Shown here: in pieces, positions 24,874 through 34,558 of the stretch
Numbering within the stretch: the stretch's first letter is position 1
Layout of the letters: every line of letters begins with the position of its first letter
Assembly (NCBI RefSeq): GCF_030704685.1
Contig: NZ_JAUZDX010000003.1
Location: 248,001-312,000, forward strand
DNA from: Acidovorax sp. A1169
GTDB lineage: Bacteria > Pseudomonadota > Gammaproteobacteria > Burkholderiales > Burkholderiaceae_C
Direction: 5' to 3'
Length of the DNA stretch: 64,000 nucleotides
The notes under the pieces: model-generated
The model's database searches: none
What the model saw: the letters and a program-made list of their open reading frames with translations, nothing else
Told to the model about the DNA's origin: nothing
Position numbers and translations under genes: made by a program

Positions 24874-25515
24874 TTGCTGTCCATCATACAAGCCGCAGGC
24901 TGGCCCATCTGGCCGCTGATCGTGTGTTCCATCCTTGGTATGGCCCTGGTTATCGAACGTTTCGTGGCCCTCAAGACGGCCCGTGTCGCGCCGCCCAAGC
25001 TGCTCGACGAAGCCATCACCGTTTCGTCCAAAAGCCTGCCCACACCCGATGTGGTGAACCAGCTGGCGCAGAACTCTGCCCTGGGCGAGGTGCTGGCCAG
25101 CGGCCTGCGCACGCTCAACAGCAACCCGCAGTGCAGCGAGGCCGATCTGCGTGCCGCCATGGAAGGCACCGGCCGCTCCGTCGCCCACCGGCTCGAAAAA
25201 TACCTCAGCGCCCTGGCCACCATTGCTTCGGCAGCCCCCTTGCTCGGCCTGCTGGGAACGGTCATCGGCATGATCGAGATCTTCGGCTCGCAGACCGGCG
25301 GCGGCGGCGTGGGGCAGGCCATGGGCGGGGGCAACCCTGCCCGGCTGGCGCACGGCATCTCGATCGCCCTGTACAACACGGCCTTCGGCCTGATCGTGGC
25401 CATCCCGGCGCTGATCTTCTGGCGCTACTTCCGTGGCCGCGTCGATGCCTACCTGCTGACCCTGGAACTGGCCTCGGAACAGTTCGTGCGCCACATCCTG
25501 CGCCACAAGAAGTGA
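24874..25515 (+). CDS. exbB: ExbB/TolQ/MotA-family proton channel protein
   Basis: The 213-residue inner-membrane protein has three membrane segments: WPIWPLIVCSILGMALVIE near the start, ATIASAAPLLGLLGTVIGMI in the middle, and ALYNTAFGLIVAIPALIFW. The last two carry the conserved MotA/ExbB core that conducts protons with ExbD or TolR. No ATG is available; I read from TTG at 24874 because GGAGAGAGA stands just before it, while an earlier TTG at 24847 lacks one. The exbD gene follows after 136 bases. It energises TonB-dependent transport or the Tol system. Confidence 0.85.
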   Translation: MLSIIQAAGWPIWPLIVCSILGMALVIERFVALKTARVAPPKLLDEAITVSSKSLPTPDVVNQLAQNSALGEVLASGLRTLNSNPQCSEADLRAAMEGTGRSVAHRLEKYLSALATIASAAPLLGLLGTVIGMIEIFGSQTGGGGVGQAMGGGNPARLAHGISIALYNTAFGLIVAIPALIFWRYFRGRVDAYLLTLELASEQFVRHILRHKK

Positions 25516-25544
25516 CGGCGATGGCCCCCACGGTCGCCCACTGC

Positions 25545-25620
25545 GTGTGGCTCCCTGCCCCCCAAGGGGGCCGCGTTTTGCCTTGGGGCGGCCCGGCGGC
25601 AAAACATGGCGCCCTAGAGG
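25545..25620. repeat. Palindromic intergenic repeat between exbB and exbD
   Basis: The gap between exbB and exbD holds a GC-rich palindromic element: CCCCCCAAGGGGG near 25560, then GTTTTGCC (25575-25582) paired with GGCAAAAC (25598-25605) around a G/C-rich core. The look is that of a dispersed extragenic repeat of this family of bacteria, but copy number cannot be assessed in one window. It could modulate the ExbB:ExbD ratio. Confidence 0.5.
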
Positions 25621-25651
25621 CAGCGCCCAAGTTGTTTGAAAGGTCTCCGGG

Positions 25652-26095
25652 ATGAATTTCCGCCCCCGTGCCAAGGAAGAACCCGAGATCAACCTGATCC
25701 CGTTCATCGACGTTCTGCTGGTGATCCTCATCTTCTTGATGCTGACCACCACCTACAGCAAGTTCACCGAGCTGCAGCTGACCCTTCCCGTGGCCGATGC
25801 CGACCAGCAACGCGACCACCCCAAGGAAGTGGTGGTCGCGGTGGCGGCGGATGGCCGCTATGCGGTCAACAAGACCGGCGTGGAGGGCAATAGCGTCGAC
25901 GCCGTGGCCCGCGCCCTGCGCGAGGCGTCTGCCGCCATCGGCAAGGACAGCGTGGTCATCATCAGCGCCGATGCGATGTCGCCCCACCAGGCGGTAGTGA
26001 CGGTGATGGAGGCCGCGCGCCGCGTGGGCCTCACGCAGATCACCTTTGCCACCCAGTCGTCGGCTGGCGCGCGCGCAGGCAACGGCGGCCGCTAG
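25652..26095 (+). CDS. exbD: ExbD/TolR-family protein
   Basis: The 147-residue protein has a short cytoplasmic start ([20 protein letters not shown]), one membrane helix carrying the conserved Asp ([20 protein letters not shown], Asp20) and a periplasmic domain with [20 protein letters not shown]. It partners ExbB to harvest the proton gradient. Its stop lies five bases before the lpxK start, so exbB, exbD and lpxK form one transcription unit, as is usual in betaproteobacteria. Confidence 0.9.
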   Translation: MNFRPRAKEEPEINLIPFIDVLLVILIFLMLTTTYSKFTELQLTLPVADADQQRDHPKEVVVAVAADGRYAVNKTGVEGNSVDAVARALREASAAIGKDSVVIISADAMSPHQAVVTVMEAARRVGLTQITFATQSSAGARAGNGGR

Positions 26096-26100
26096 CGGAC

Positions 26101-27159
26101 ATGGCTGCCGCCGGGCCGCAGCCGCCCCCTTCTGCCGGCCTGGTACGGGCCTGGCAATCCCGGGGCTTCGTCGCCTGGGCCCTGTGGCCCGCCTCTCTGC
26201 CCTACAGCTTTCTGGTGCGGCTGCGCCGGGCCCTTTACCGCCACGGCACCCTGCGCTCCGAACACCCCGGGCGCCCGACCATTGTCGTGGGCAACGTGAT
26301 TGCCGGTGGTGCCGGCAAGACCCCCGTGGTGATGGCCCTGGTGCAGCACCTCAAGGCCTGCGGACTCAAGCCCGGCGTCATCTCGCGCGGCTATGGCCGC
26401 AGCACCACCGACTGCCGCGAGGTGCTGGCCGACAGCCCGGCGCGCGAGGTAGGCGACGAGCCCGCCCTGATCGCCCGCAGCTGCGGTGTGCCGGTCTTCG
26501 TGGACCGCCAGCGCACCACTGCGGCGCGGGCCTTGCTTGCCAGGCACCCGGACACCGATGTCATCGTCTGCGACGATGGCCTGCAGCACCTGGCGCTGCA
26601 GCGCGACCTGGAGGTCTGCGTCTTCAACGACCAGGGCGTGGGCAACGGCTTTCTGCTGCCGGCCGGGCCGCTGCGCGAGCCCTGGCCGCGTGCAGTGGAC
26701 TGGGTGCTGCACCCCGATACCACGGCAGCCCCTGCCGGCACGGCACCCGCGTTTGAATTGCGGCGCGGCCTGGCCGACCACGCCGTGCGCGCCGACGGCA
26801 GCCGCCTGCCCCTGCAATCGCTGCGCGGCCAGCCCGTGCATGCCCTGGCGGCAATTGCCCGGCCCGAGGACTTCTTTGGCATGCTGCGGGCCGGGGGGCT
26901 GACCCTGGCGCGCACCACAGCCCTGCCGGACCACCACGACTTCACCGGCTGGAGCGATGGGGATGGCGCAACGCAGGGCGCGCAGCTGCCCCTGCTGTGC
27001 ACCGCCAAGGATGCCGTGAAGCTCTGGCCACTGCGCCCCGACGCCCTGGCGGTGCCATTGGAGGTGGGTCTGGCCCCGGCCTTTTTCGCAGCGGTAGACG
27101 CCCGGTTGGCCTCATTGGTACCGCCACCCTCGCTATCATCGCCCCTGCCCGCCCCCTAG
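26101..27159 (+). CDS. lpxK: Tetraacyldisaccharide 4'-kinase (lipid A biosynthesis)
   Basis: The 352-residue enzyme phosphorylates the 4' position of the lipid A disaccharide at the inner membrane. It has an N-terminal hydrophobic segment ([20 protein letters not shown]), a Walker A motif ([16 protein letters not shown], about residues 64-79), SRGYGR and the [15 protein letters not shown] signature (about residues 158-172). The stop codon TAG lies inside the left arm of the miniature element at 27154-27282, so the last residues of the protein may have been set by that insertion. Confidence 0.95.
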   Translation: MAAAGPQPPPSAGLVRAWQSRGFVAWALWPASLPYSFLVRLRRALYRHGTLRSEHPGRPTIVVGNVIAGGAGKTPVVMALVQHLKACGLKPGVISRGYGRSTTDCREVLADSPAREVGDEPALIARSCGVPVFVDRQRTTAARALLARHPDTDVIVCDDGLQHLALQRDLEVCVFNDQGVGNGFLLPAGPLREPWPRAVDWVLHPDTTAAPAGTAPAFELRRGLADHAVRADGSRLPLQSLRGQPVHALAAIARPEDFFGMLRAGGLTLARTTALPDHHDFTGWSDGDGATQGAQLPLLCTAKDAVKLWPLRPDALAVPLEVGLAPAFFAAVDARLASLVPPPSLSSPLPAP

Positions 27160-27282
27160 GAGCCTGTCGGACTTGGAGCGTCGAAAGCGAAAATTGGCCT
27201 CAGGGAGGACATTTTTTGCCGGATTTGCAGCGCTGCGGCCGATTAGCAGCCGACGATTTCCAAGTCCGACAGGCTCCCAGGG
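27154..27282. mobile_element. Miniature inverted-repeat element at the lpxK stop codon
   Basis: Two 24-base arms (27154-27177 and 27259-27282) are inverted complements with one mismatch and share the core AGCCTGTCGGACTTGG. The interior of about 80 bases has no coding frame. The arrangement is that of a MITE or a palindromic extragenic repeat. The lpxK stop codon is part of the left arm, and the Trm112 start follows 34 bases after the right arm. No clear target duplication is visible. Confidence 0.75.
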
Positions 27283-27316
27283 TGATTGAACGAACGTTTG
27301 CTGGAAAGCTGCCGCC

Positions 27317-27499
27317 ATGGACCCAAAACTGCTTGAACTGCTGGTCTGCCCCGTCACCAAGGGCCCGCTGACCTTTGACCGCGAGCACCAGGAGCTCGTC
27401 TCGCGCAGCGCGCGCCTGGCGTACCCGGTGCGCGACGGCATCCCGGTGCTGCTCGAAAACGAGGCGCGCACGCTGACCGACGAAGAAATCGAGGCATGA
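27317..27499 (+). CDS. Trm112-family zinc-ribbon-like protein (YcaR)
   Basis: The 60-residue protein reads [18 protein letters not shown], then [20 protein letters not shown], the compact Trm112/YcaR fold. In bacteria it is encoded between lpxK and kdsB and its role is not settled; in eukaryotes and archaea related proteins activate methyltransferases. Only one Cys of the canonical zinc site remains (CPVTKG), so metal binding is doubtful. The stop overlaps the kdsB start. Confidence 0.9.
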   Translation: MDPKLLELLVCPVTKGPLTFDREHQELVSRSARLAYPVRDGIPVLLENEARTLTDEEIEA

Positions 27500-28287
27500 G
27501 CGCGGTGGCCGCACCCGAAGCCTTCACCGTCGTGATTCCGGCGCGCATGGCCTCGAGCCGCCTGCCAGACAAGCCCCTGGCCGACATTGCCGGCCTGCCC
27601 ATGGTGGTGCGCGTGGCGCAGCGCGCCGCGCTGAGTGGCGCCGCCCGCGTGGTGGTGGCAGCAGACGACGCGCGCGTGCTGCAGGCCTGCCAGGCGCATG
27701 GCGTACCCGCCATCCTGACCCGCACCGACCACGCCAGCGGCAGCGACCGCCTGGCCGAGGCCTGCGAGCAACTGGGCCTGGCGGGCGACGACATCGTGGT
27801 CAACGTGCAGGGCGACGAACCGCTGATGGACCCCGGCCTCATCGATGCCGTGGCGGCCCTGCTGCCCGCGCGCCCCGAGGCCAGCATGGGCACCGCGGCC
27901 CACGCCATCGCCACCCTGGCTGACTACGAGAACCCGAACGTGGTGAAAGTCGTACTCGATGCACGCGGCCTGGCGCACTACTTCAGCCGCGCGCCCATTC
28001 CGTGGGCACGCGACTATGCGGGCACTGCGTGGTGGGACAACGCCACGGGCACCGTGCCCGCCGGCTTTGCCCCGTTGCGCCACATCGGCATCTACAGCTA
28101 CCGCGCGGGTTTTCTGCGCGCCTTTCCCACCCTGACGCAGGCCCCCACCGAGGTGATGGAAGCGCTGGAGCAACTGCGCGCGCTGTGGCACGGCCACCGC
28201 ATTGCAGTGCACGTCACCGATACCGCGCCCGGCCCAGGCGTGGACACGCCGCAGGACCTGGAGCGCGTGCGCGCCCTGTTGGCGTAG
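27496..28287 (+). CDS. kdsB: 3-deoxy-manno-octulosonate cytidylyltransferase
   Basis: The 263-residue enzyme activates Kdo with CTP to CMP-Kdo for lipopolysaccharide core synthesis. Visible signatures are [17 protein letters not shown] (nucleotide-binding loop, residues 12-28), the [17 protein letters not shown] segment, [13 protein letters not shown] (about 101-113) and the [11 protein letters not shown] and [12 protein letters not shown] stretches. It starts in an ATGA overlap with the Trm112 gene. Length is normal. Confidence 0.95.
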   Translation: MSAVAAPEAFTVVIPARMASSRLPDKPLADIAGLPMVVRVAQRAALSGAARVVVAADDARVLQACQAHGVPAILTRTDHASGSDRLAEACEQLGLAGDDIVVNVQGDEPLMDPGLIDAVAALLPARPEASMGTAAHAIATLADYENPNVVKVVLDARGLAHYFSRAPIPWARDYAGTAWWDNATGTVPAGFAPLRHIGIYSYRAGFLRAFPTLTQAPTEVMEALEQLRALWHGHRIAVHVTDTAPGPGVDTPQDLERVRALLA

Positions 28288-29267
<980 letters not shown>

Positions 29268-29298
29268 CCATCTGACCCGCTGATTTTTCGGCGGCACC

Positions 29299-29336
29299 AA
29301 CAACAAAGCCGGGCAATGCCCGGCTTTGTTGTTTCT
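29299..29336 (+). terminator. Terminator after adk
   Basis: A sixteen-pair perfect stem (AACAACAAAGCCGGGC with its complement) with a three-base loop ends in GTTGTTTCT. The stem's A-rich left foot allows it to act from the other strand as well. Confidence 0.9.
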
Positions 29337-29368
29337 GACCCGCTGGGGCCAGCTTGATCGGAAGGCGA

Positions 29369-29857
29369 TTACTTGGACTTGGGGGCCACGGGCATGTTCG
29401 GCATCGTCATGGCACCTGGCTTCTGGCCTGCGGCGCAGGCCCCCAGCCAGCGCGCCTCCAAGACGGTGGTTTCATTGGTTTTACCCATCATTGGTGGGCT
29501 GTAGGTGTTGTTCACCACGACCTTGTAGTTGCTGGTGAAATCACCCGTGGTGACGGTACGGGAGGTTATGTTGACCGAACCCATCTTGCATTCAGCATTG
29601 CCCGTGATGGTGTTTCCGTCGCGCTTCATGTCGTTCTTGCTGCACATGGTCTTGGACGTTTCCAGGGCCGTCTTCTGCATCTGTGCCTCGAAGGCTTCAT
29701 CCGTGCACTGCTGCATGACGGTAGGGGGCGCACCCTCACCGGAAGTCGCCTTGAGCTCCCACAGCCCCGGCTTGCGCTTGGGCAACTCCAGGGCCTGTGC
29801 GGGCAAGGTGGCCAGGACCACGGCAGCGGCAGCGAGAGAAAGGGAGAAACAGCGCAT
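29369..29857 (-). CDS. Exported DUF3617 protein
   Basis: The 162-residue protein has a signal peptide (LSLAAAAVVLATLPAQA) and a DUF3617-type domain: PKRKPGLWELKATSGEG, TVMQQCTDEAFEAQMQ and GNAECKMGSVNITSRTVTTG. Two or three Cys probably form disulfides in the periplasm. The ATG at 29857 has an AGGAG site. Family function is unknown. Confidence 0.8.
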   Translation of the reverse strand: MRCFSLSLAAAAVVLATLPAQALELPKRKPGLWELKATSGEGAPPTVMQQCTDEAFEAQMQKTALETSKTMCSKNDMKRDGNTITGNAECKMGSVNITSRTVTTGDFTSNYKVVVNNTYSPPMMGKTNETTVLEARWLGACAAGQKPGAMTMPNMPVAPKSK

Positions 29858-29990
29858 AACGACTCCTGCAAAGTAATGTGCCGGATGATAGTGGCGGTAA
29901 ACCCCAGCGCTGCACGCAGCGAAGCACATCAAGGAAACGAAACGTGCACTATTCAACGATCCCGGCGCCCACCTGCCGGGCCATCAGAGA

Positions 29991-30470
29991 TCAGGCCGGG
30001 CTTGAGCGCAGCCCGTAGACCTTGCCATCCACGAACAGGTACTCGACCCGCAGCACCGCATCGCCCTTTTCCTCGCGCAGCGTGAAGCCCAGTACCGAGA
30101 TCGCTGCGCCCGGCTTGATCTCGGCCACCTGCCAGGCCTGCATGCGCGTCAGCGGCGCCAGCTCGATCTCCCACTTGCGGTCCTTGCGCGTGGGCAGCAC
30201 GGCCCGGGCCAGCAGGGCCTTGCCATCGACCGGTGCCGTCTGCGCGGGCAAGGCGCGCTGCGCCAGGTTGGGCGGCAATGCCAGGTTGGCGGGCAGCTCC
30301 AGCTCCAGCTCGGCATGCGGGTTCTGCCAGCGCACCTTGCGCACGGTGCCTTCGAGGTAGATCGGGCGGTCCGCGTCGAAGCTGCTCCAGCCGTGGTGCG
30401 CATGGGCCGCCAAGGGAACCAAGGGAAGGACACTGGCCACGGCGAGAACCTGGCGACGCTGCAAAGGCAT
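29991..30470 (-). CDS. Exported DUF6152-like protein
   Basis: The 159-residue protein has an N-terminal RRQVLAVASVLPLVPLAAHA signal of possible twin-arginine style, followed by HHGWSSFDADRPIYLEGTV and RWQNPHAELELELP. This His-His-Gly-Trp start with the NPHxE motif is typical of a periplasmic family (DUF6152) without known activity. It lies 20 bases downstream of the membrane protein gene 30491-30910, so the two form a unit. Confidence 0.7.
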   Translation of the reverse strand: MPLQRRQVLAVASVLPLVPLAAHAHHGWSSFDADRPIYLEGTVRKVRWQNPHAELELELPANLALPPNLAQRALPAQTAPVDGKALLARAVLPTRKDRKWEIELAPLTRMQAWQVAEIKPGAAISVLGFTLREEKGDAVLRVEYLFVDGKVYGLRSSPA

Positions 30471-30490
30471 GGGATTTTTCCTTTCGAATG

Positions 30491-30910
30491 TCAGAGGTAG
30501 GCTATCCACCGGCCACAGGCGACGATGGCCAGCCAGACGAGGGTGGACAGCAGCATTTGCGCCCGCGCCAGGCCATCGAGCCGTGCGAGCGAACCACGCC
30601 CATGAAACCACGCCGCGTTGCAGCCGGCAAGCATCAACAACAGCATCTTCAGGGTGAAGGCCCGGTTGGCGAGCAATTCCTGGGGCTGCGTGGCAAACAT
30701 CACCAGGCCCGACAGGGCCGCCATGCCAAAGCCGCACAGTGCCAGCGACAGGCTCAGGCGCGCCAGATCCCGGGGCGACAGCGCGGCACCCAGGCCAAAC
30801 ACCCGCAGCTCCAGCAGCACCAAGTTACCGAGCAGCAGCGCAATGCCCACGATGTGCACCACCTCCAGCGCCGGATAGGCCCATACATGGGAGCGCAGGG
30901 CAGCGAACAT
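30491..30910 (-). CDS. Four-helix inner-membrane protein (DUF6644-like)
   Basis: The 139-residue protein has four predicted membrane helices: YPALEVVHIVGIALLLGNL, LSLSLALCGFGMAALSGLVM, FTLKMLLLMLAGCNAAWF and MLLSTLVWLAIVACGRWIA. The His in the first helix (EVVHIVG) resembles haem- or copper-related small membrane proteins. It is co-oriented with the periplasmic gene that follows. Redox or metal handling is only a guess. Confidence 0.65.
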   Translation of the reverse strand: MFAALRSHVWAYPALEVVHIVGIALLLGNLVLLELRVFGLGAALSPRDLARLSLSLALCGFGMAALSGLVMFATQPQELLANRAFTLKMLLLMLAGCNAAWFHGRGSLARLDGLARAQMLLSTLVWLAIVACGRWIAYL

Positions 30911-30932
30911 AAAGGGCTTCCTGGCGTGGTGA

Positions 30933-31886
30933 TCAGTGCAACAGCTCGAGCATCAGCGTGATGCGGGCCTTCACGGGCGACAGGCCGGGCGCAGCCGCAA
31001 AGGCATCGCCGGGCGTGGGCAGCAACTGCCCTTCGGCGCAGCGCGTGGAGCGCACCACACGCACCCCCACCGCCTGCGCACGTGCCAGCGCGTCCCCCAG
31101 CGCATGGTGGATGGTGCCATTGCCTGTGCAGGCCACCACCAGCCCCTGCACGCCCTCGCGCACCAGGGCATCCACCGCGCGGCCACTGGCTCCTGCGTGG
31201 CTCAGGAGCAGTTCCACCCACGGCCAGGGGGCGTCGGCCGGCAAGGCGGCAATGGCTGTGGCAGCCTGGCCGCCCGGCGCCTGGGGCCATGCCTGCACCA
31301 GGCGGGCAGCGCCCTCCTCCACCCACCCCAAGGGCCCGGCGTCACCGGAGCTGAACGGGTCCACCCGGTAGGGGTGCACCTTCTGCACGCGCTGCGCGCC
31401 ATGGATGGTGCCGGCAGCCACCACTACCACGCCCTGCGCACCGGCGGTGGCGGCCACGGCCACGGCGTCGAGCAGGTTCTGCGGGCCATCGGGCACCAGC
31501 GCGGTCGATGGGCGCATGGCGCAGGTCAGCACCACGGGCTTCGAGGCAGGGAGCACCGAGTGCAGAAACCAGGCCGTCTCTTCGATGGTGTCGGTGCCGT
31601 GGGTGATGACAACACCGCGCACGGCCGGGTCGTCCATGCACTCGGCGCAGCGCCGCGCCAGGGCACGCCACACACCCACCTCCATGTCCTTGCTGTCGAT
31701 CTGGGCCACCTGCTCGACCACCAGGGGCCCGCCAGCCATCGTTTCGAGCCCGGGAACGGCCGCCAGCAGCTCGCCCACCCCCACCTGTGCGGCCGTGTAG
31801 CCGATGTTGTCCCTCGCCTGCGCAGCGGTGCCGGCAATGGTGCCGCCCGTACCCAGAACCACAATTTTTTGCGCACTCACTTGCAT
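30933..31886 (-). CDS. L-asparaginase
   Basis: The 317-residue protein hydrolyses asparagine to aspartate and ammonia. It has the type II-like signatures VLGTGGTIAGTA (residues 10-21, nucleophile Thr), ITHGTDTIEETAWFL (about 91-105) and TCAMRPSTALVPDGP. No signal peptide is evident, so it is probably cytoplasmic despite the type II style. It is divergent from lexA, sharing the 83-base gap that holds the two SOS boxes. Confidence 0.9.
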   Translation of the reverse strand: MQVSAQKIVVLGTGGTIAGTAAQARDNIGYTAAQVGVGELLAAVPGLETMAGGPLVVEQVAQIDSKDMEVGVWRALARRCAECMDDPAVRGVVITHGTDTIEETAWFLHSVLPASKPVVLTCAMRPSTALVPDGPQNLLDAVAVAATAGAQGVVVVAAGTIHGAQRVQKVHPYRVDPFSSGDAGPLGWVEEGAARLVQAWPQAPGGQAATAIAALPADAPWPWVELLLSHAGASGRAVDALVREGVQGLVVACTGNGTIHHALGDALARAQAVGVRVVRSTRCAEGQLLPTPGDAFAAAPGLSPVKARITLMLELLH

Positions 31887-31897
31887 ACTCCGAAAAA

Positions 31898-31932
31898 CTG
31901 GTGAAAAATACAGTTACTGGATTAAAAAACAG
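31898..31932. promoter_or_regulatory. Two tandem SOS (LexA) boxes upstream of lexA
   Basis: Two sites of the form CTG-N10-CAG lie at 31898-31913 and 31917-31932, with AT-rich centres as in proteobacterial LexA boxes. They stand 38 bases before the lexA ATG and close to the asparaginase start, consistent with autorepression of lexA and possible co-repression of the divergent gene. Confidence 0.9.
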
Positions 31933-31969
31933 TTAATTGCCACTGTACCGGCACGCACTGGAAACCACC

Positions 31970-32644
31970 ATGCTCGACAACCCCAAGCTCACCGCCCGCC
32001 AGCAACAGATTCTGGACCTGATCCAGACCGCCATTGCGCGCACCGGCGCCCCCCCCACCCGCGCCGAGATCGCGACCGAGCTGGGCTTCAAGTCCGCCAA
32101 CGCGGCCGAAGAGCACCTGCAGGCCCTGGCCCGCAAGGGTGTGATCGAACTGGTCAGCGGCACGTCGCGCGGCATCCGCCTGCGCGGTGAAACCGTGCGC
32201 TCCATCAACGCGGCGCGTGGCACCCAGTTCAGCCTGCCCATTCCCGGCCTGTCGCAGCTGATGCTGCCGCTGATCGGCCGGGTTGCGGCGGGCTCGCCCA
32301 TTCTCGCGCAGGAGCATGTCGATCAGACCTACAGCGTGGAAAACAGCCTGTTCCAGCACAAGCCCGATTACCTGCTCAAGGTGCGCGGCATGTCCATGCG
32401 CGACGCCGGCATCATGGACGGCGACCTGCTGGCCGTGCAGTCCACGCGCGAGGCGCGCAATGGTCAGATCATCGTGGCCCGCCTGGGCGACGACGTCACC
32501 GTCAAGCGCCTGCGCCGCACGGCCACCGGCATCGAGCTGCTGCCCGAAAACCCCGACTACCCCGTGATCACCGTGCAGCCCGGCGAGCCCTTCGAGATCG
32601 AAGGCCTGGCGGTCGGCCTGATCCGCAACACCATGCTCATGTAG
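31970..32644 (+). CDS. lexA: LexA repressor
   Basis: The 224-residue protein represses the SOS regulon and self-cleaves on activated RecA. The winged helix comes first ([20 protein letters not shown], then [20 protein letters not shown]). The Ala-Gly cleavage site is in [11 protein letters not shown] (about residues 103-113), and the catalytic Ser is in [10 protein letters not shown] with the Lys in DVTVKRLRR. The upstream TTG at 31937 is not needed. The regulator is preceded by two SOS boxes. Confidence 0.95.
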   Translation: MLDNPKLTARQQQILDLIQTAIARTGAPPTRAEIATELGFKSANAAEEHLQALARKGVIELVSGTSRGIRLRGETVRSINAARGTQFSLPIPGLSQLMLPLIGRVAAGSPILAQEHVDQTYSVENSLFQHKPDYLLKVRGMSMRDAGIMDGDLLAVQSTREARNGQIIVARLGDDVTVKRLRRTATGIELLPENPDYPVITVQPGEPFEIEGLAVGLIRNTMLM

Positions 32645-32831
32645 CGCCACGGGTCCACGGCACTCCCTGCGCAAGGCAGGGATGCCGCAAAGGACCCGGC
32701 GTGCACGACCCAGGTGGCGGGCGTTTGACTTGCGGGGTGCGGAGTTTCCGTACCACTGCGGGTCAGCCCTGGGTCCGTGCACATCCCTCGCAATCCTGCC
32801 TGTGTTCACCACCGACCTTCGGAGTCTTCAC

Positions 32832-33236
32832 ATGGGAATTGCTTCTTTGACCTTCTCTGCCTTCTCGCAACCGCTGCATGCCCTGGCACGCTGGCTGCAG
32901 CCGGCCATGCATGGCGGGCACGATACCGCTGCGGCACGGCCGCGCACCTGCAAGGCGCCGCTGCCAGCCACCATCCAGGTGCCTGCATGGCCGGGTGCAG
33001 TTGCAGCCCGCATGCCGCGTGACGAGCCCACGCTGGCAGCAGCAGGAAGCCGCTCGCCAACCCCAGCCCCAGGCACCGAAGCCCCGTGCAGCCATGCCCA
33101 GGCACGCCGCGTGGTACGGGTGCTACGGACAGCCGCCTCGGGCGCCGATGCTGGGCGACTCGTGATCTCGGGCCGCATGGCCGATGTCTGCGCGGAGCTG
33201 GACCGCATGGCCGCCCGCGAGGCACTGCAGCACTGA
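32832..33236 (+). CDS. Hypothetical protein with conserved C-terminal MADVCAEL motif
   Basis: The 134-residue protein has an ill-conserved Ala/Pro/His-rich first part and a conserved-looking end (RRVVRVLRTAASGADAGRLV, ISGRMADVCAELDRMAARE). Small proteins with this ending occur in many Comamonadaceae genomes. A GGAG ribosome site lies nine bases before the ATG. No function is known. It has no membrane segment. Confidence 0.6.
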   Translation: MGIASLTFSAFSQPLHALARWLQPAMHGGHDTAAARPRTCKAPLPATIQVPAWPGAVAARMPRDEPTLAAAGSRSPTPAPGTEAPCSHAQARRVVRVLRTAASGADAGRLVISGRMADVCAELDRMAAREALQH

Positions 33237-33448
33237 AGAGCTCCATTCCCTGGGCATGGCGGGCAAGCCGGCACCTGCCTTGCCAGGCCACGGGTGCCCG
33301 TGGCCCGCAGTGCAGGTGCGGGGCGGTGCCCCCGCTCCGCGCAAATCGGCGCCCCAGGGTGCCCGGCATTCACGCAGCGTTGCAAATGCCGTGCGCCCGA
33401 TGGGCCTTGGGGCGCAAAGACGGCAGCGCTCCAAGGCACAATGTCGGG

Positions 33449-34456
33449 ATGAACATCGTGATCCTCGACGACTACCAGGATGCAGTGCGCAAGCTCCATT
33501 GCGCCACCCGGCTCGACGCATACACCGCCAAGGTCTATACCAACACCGTCAAGGGCCTGGGCCAGCTGTCGATCCGGCTCAAGGATGCCGACATCATCGT
33601 GCTGGTGCGCGAGCGCACCCAGATCACCCGCCAGCTGGTTGAAAAGCTGCCGCGCCTGAAACTGATTGCCCAGACCGGCAAGATCGGCAACCACATCGAC
33701 GTGGCGGCCTGTACCGAGCGCGGCATTGCCGTGGCAGAAGGCGTAGGCTCGCCGGTGGCGCCTGCAGAGCTGACCTGGGCCCTGGTGATGGCGGCCACGC
33801 GCCGACTGCCTCAGTACATCTCCAACCTCAAGCACGGCGCTTGGCAGCAGTCGGGCCTGAAGACGGCCTCCATGCCCCCCAACTTCGGGCTGGGCACGGT
33901 GCTGCGTGGCAAGACGCTGGGTATCTGGGGCTATGGCCGTATCGGCCAGCTCGTGGCCGGCTACGGCCGGGCCTTCGGCATGAACGTGCGCGTGTGGGGC
34001 CGCGAGGCATCGCGCGCCCAGGCCCTGACCGATGGCTACCAGGCTGCCACCACGCGCGAAGAATTCTTCTCGCAGTGCGACGTGATCTCGGTGCACCTGC
34101 GCCTGAACGACGAAACGCGCGGCATCATCTCGCTCGAGGACCTGTCGTGCATGAAGCCCACCTCGCTGTTCGTGAACACCTCGCGTGCCGAGCTGGTGGA
34201 GCCCGATGCACTGATCGCCGCGCTGAACCGGGGCCGCCCAGGCATGGCCGCAGTGGACGTGTTCGAGAGCGAGCCCATCCTGCAGGGCCACGCTTTGCTG
34301 CGCCTCGAGAACTGCATCTGCACCCCGCACATCGGCTATGTGGAGCAGGACAGCTACGAGCTCTATTTTGGTGCAGCCTTCGACAACGTGATCAACTTCA
34401 TCAAGGGCACGCCCACCAACATCGTGAACCCGGGTTCGCTGCAGGTGCGCCGCTAG
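33449..34456 (+). CDS. D-isomer-specific 2-hydroxyacid dehydrogenase
   Basis: The 335-residue protein has the two-domain fold of D-2-hydroxyacid dehydrogenases. The Rossmann signature GIWGYGRIGQLVAGYGRAFG stands at about residues 154-173. The catalytic Arg is in FVNTSRAELVEPDAL, Glu in VDVFESEPIL and His in CTPHIGYVEQDSYEL. It would interconvert a 2-oxo and a D-2-hydroxy acid with NAD(P)H; the substrate is not readable, though the MNIVILDDYQDA subgroup is often labelled phosphoglycerate dehydrogenase-like. The terminator at 34479 follows. Confidence 0.85.
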   Translation: MNIVILDDYQDAVRKLHCATRLDAYTAKVYTNTVKGLGQLSIRLKDADIIVLVRERTQITRQLVEKLPRLKLIAQTGKIGNHIDVAACTERGIAVAEGVGSPVAPAELTWALVMAATRRLPQYISNLKHGAWQQSGLKTASMPPNFGLGTVLRGKTLGIWGYGRIGQLVAGYGRAFGMNVRVWGREASRAQALTDGYQAATTREEFFSQCDVISVHLRLNDETRGIISLEDLSCMKPTSLFVNTSRAELVEPDALIAALNRGRPGMAAVDVFESEPILQGHALLRLENCICTPHIGYVEQDSYELYFGAAFDNVINFIKGTPTNIVNPGSLQVRR

Positions 34457-34478
34457 ATATCACGGCGCTGGCAGCCAT

Positions 34479-34508
34479 AAAAAAGGCTTCCCGCGGGAAG
34501 CCTTTTTT
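34479..34508. terminator. Bidirectional terminator
   Basis: A perfect palindromic stem GGCTTCCC/GGGAAGCC is flanked by six A and six T, serving both the dehydrogenase gene and the convergent solute-binding protein gene. Confidence 0.9.
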
Positions 34509-34558
34509 GATCCTGGGACACCATCCTAAAGCGATGTCCCCGGAAACAGACCCAGAAC

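Noticed and set aside
23075..24919. 614-codon plus-strand frame antisense to xseA and sodB
   Set aside because: Gln/His/Arg-rich shadow; the minus strand holds two genes with catalytic motifs.
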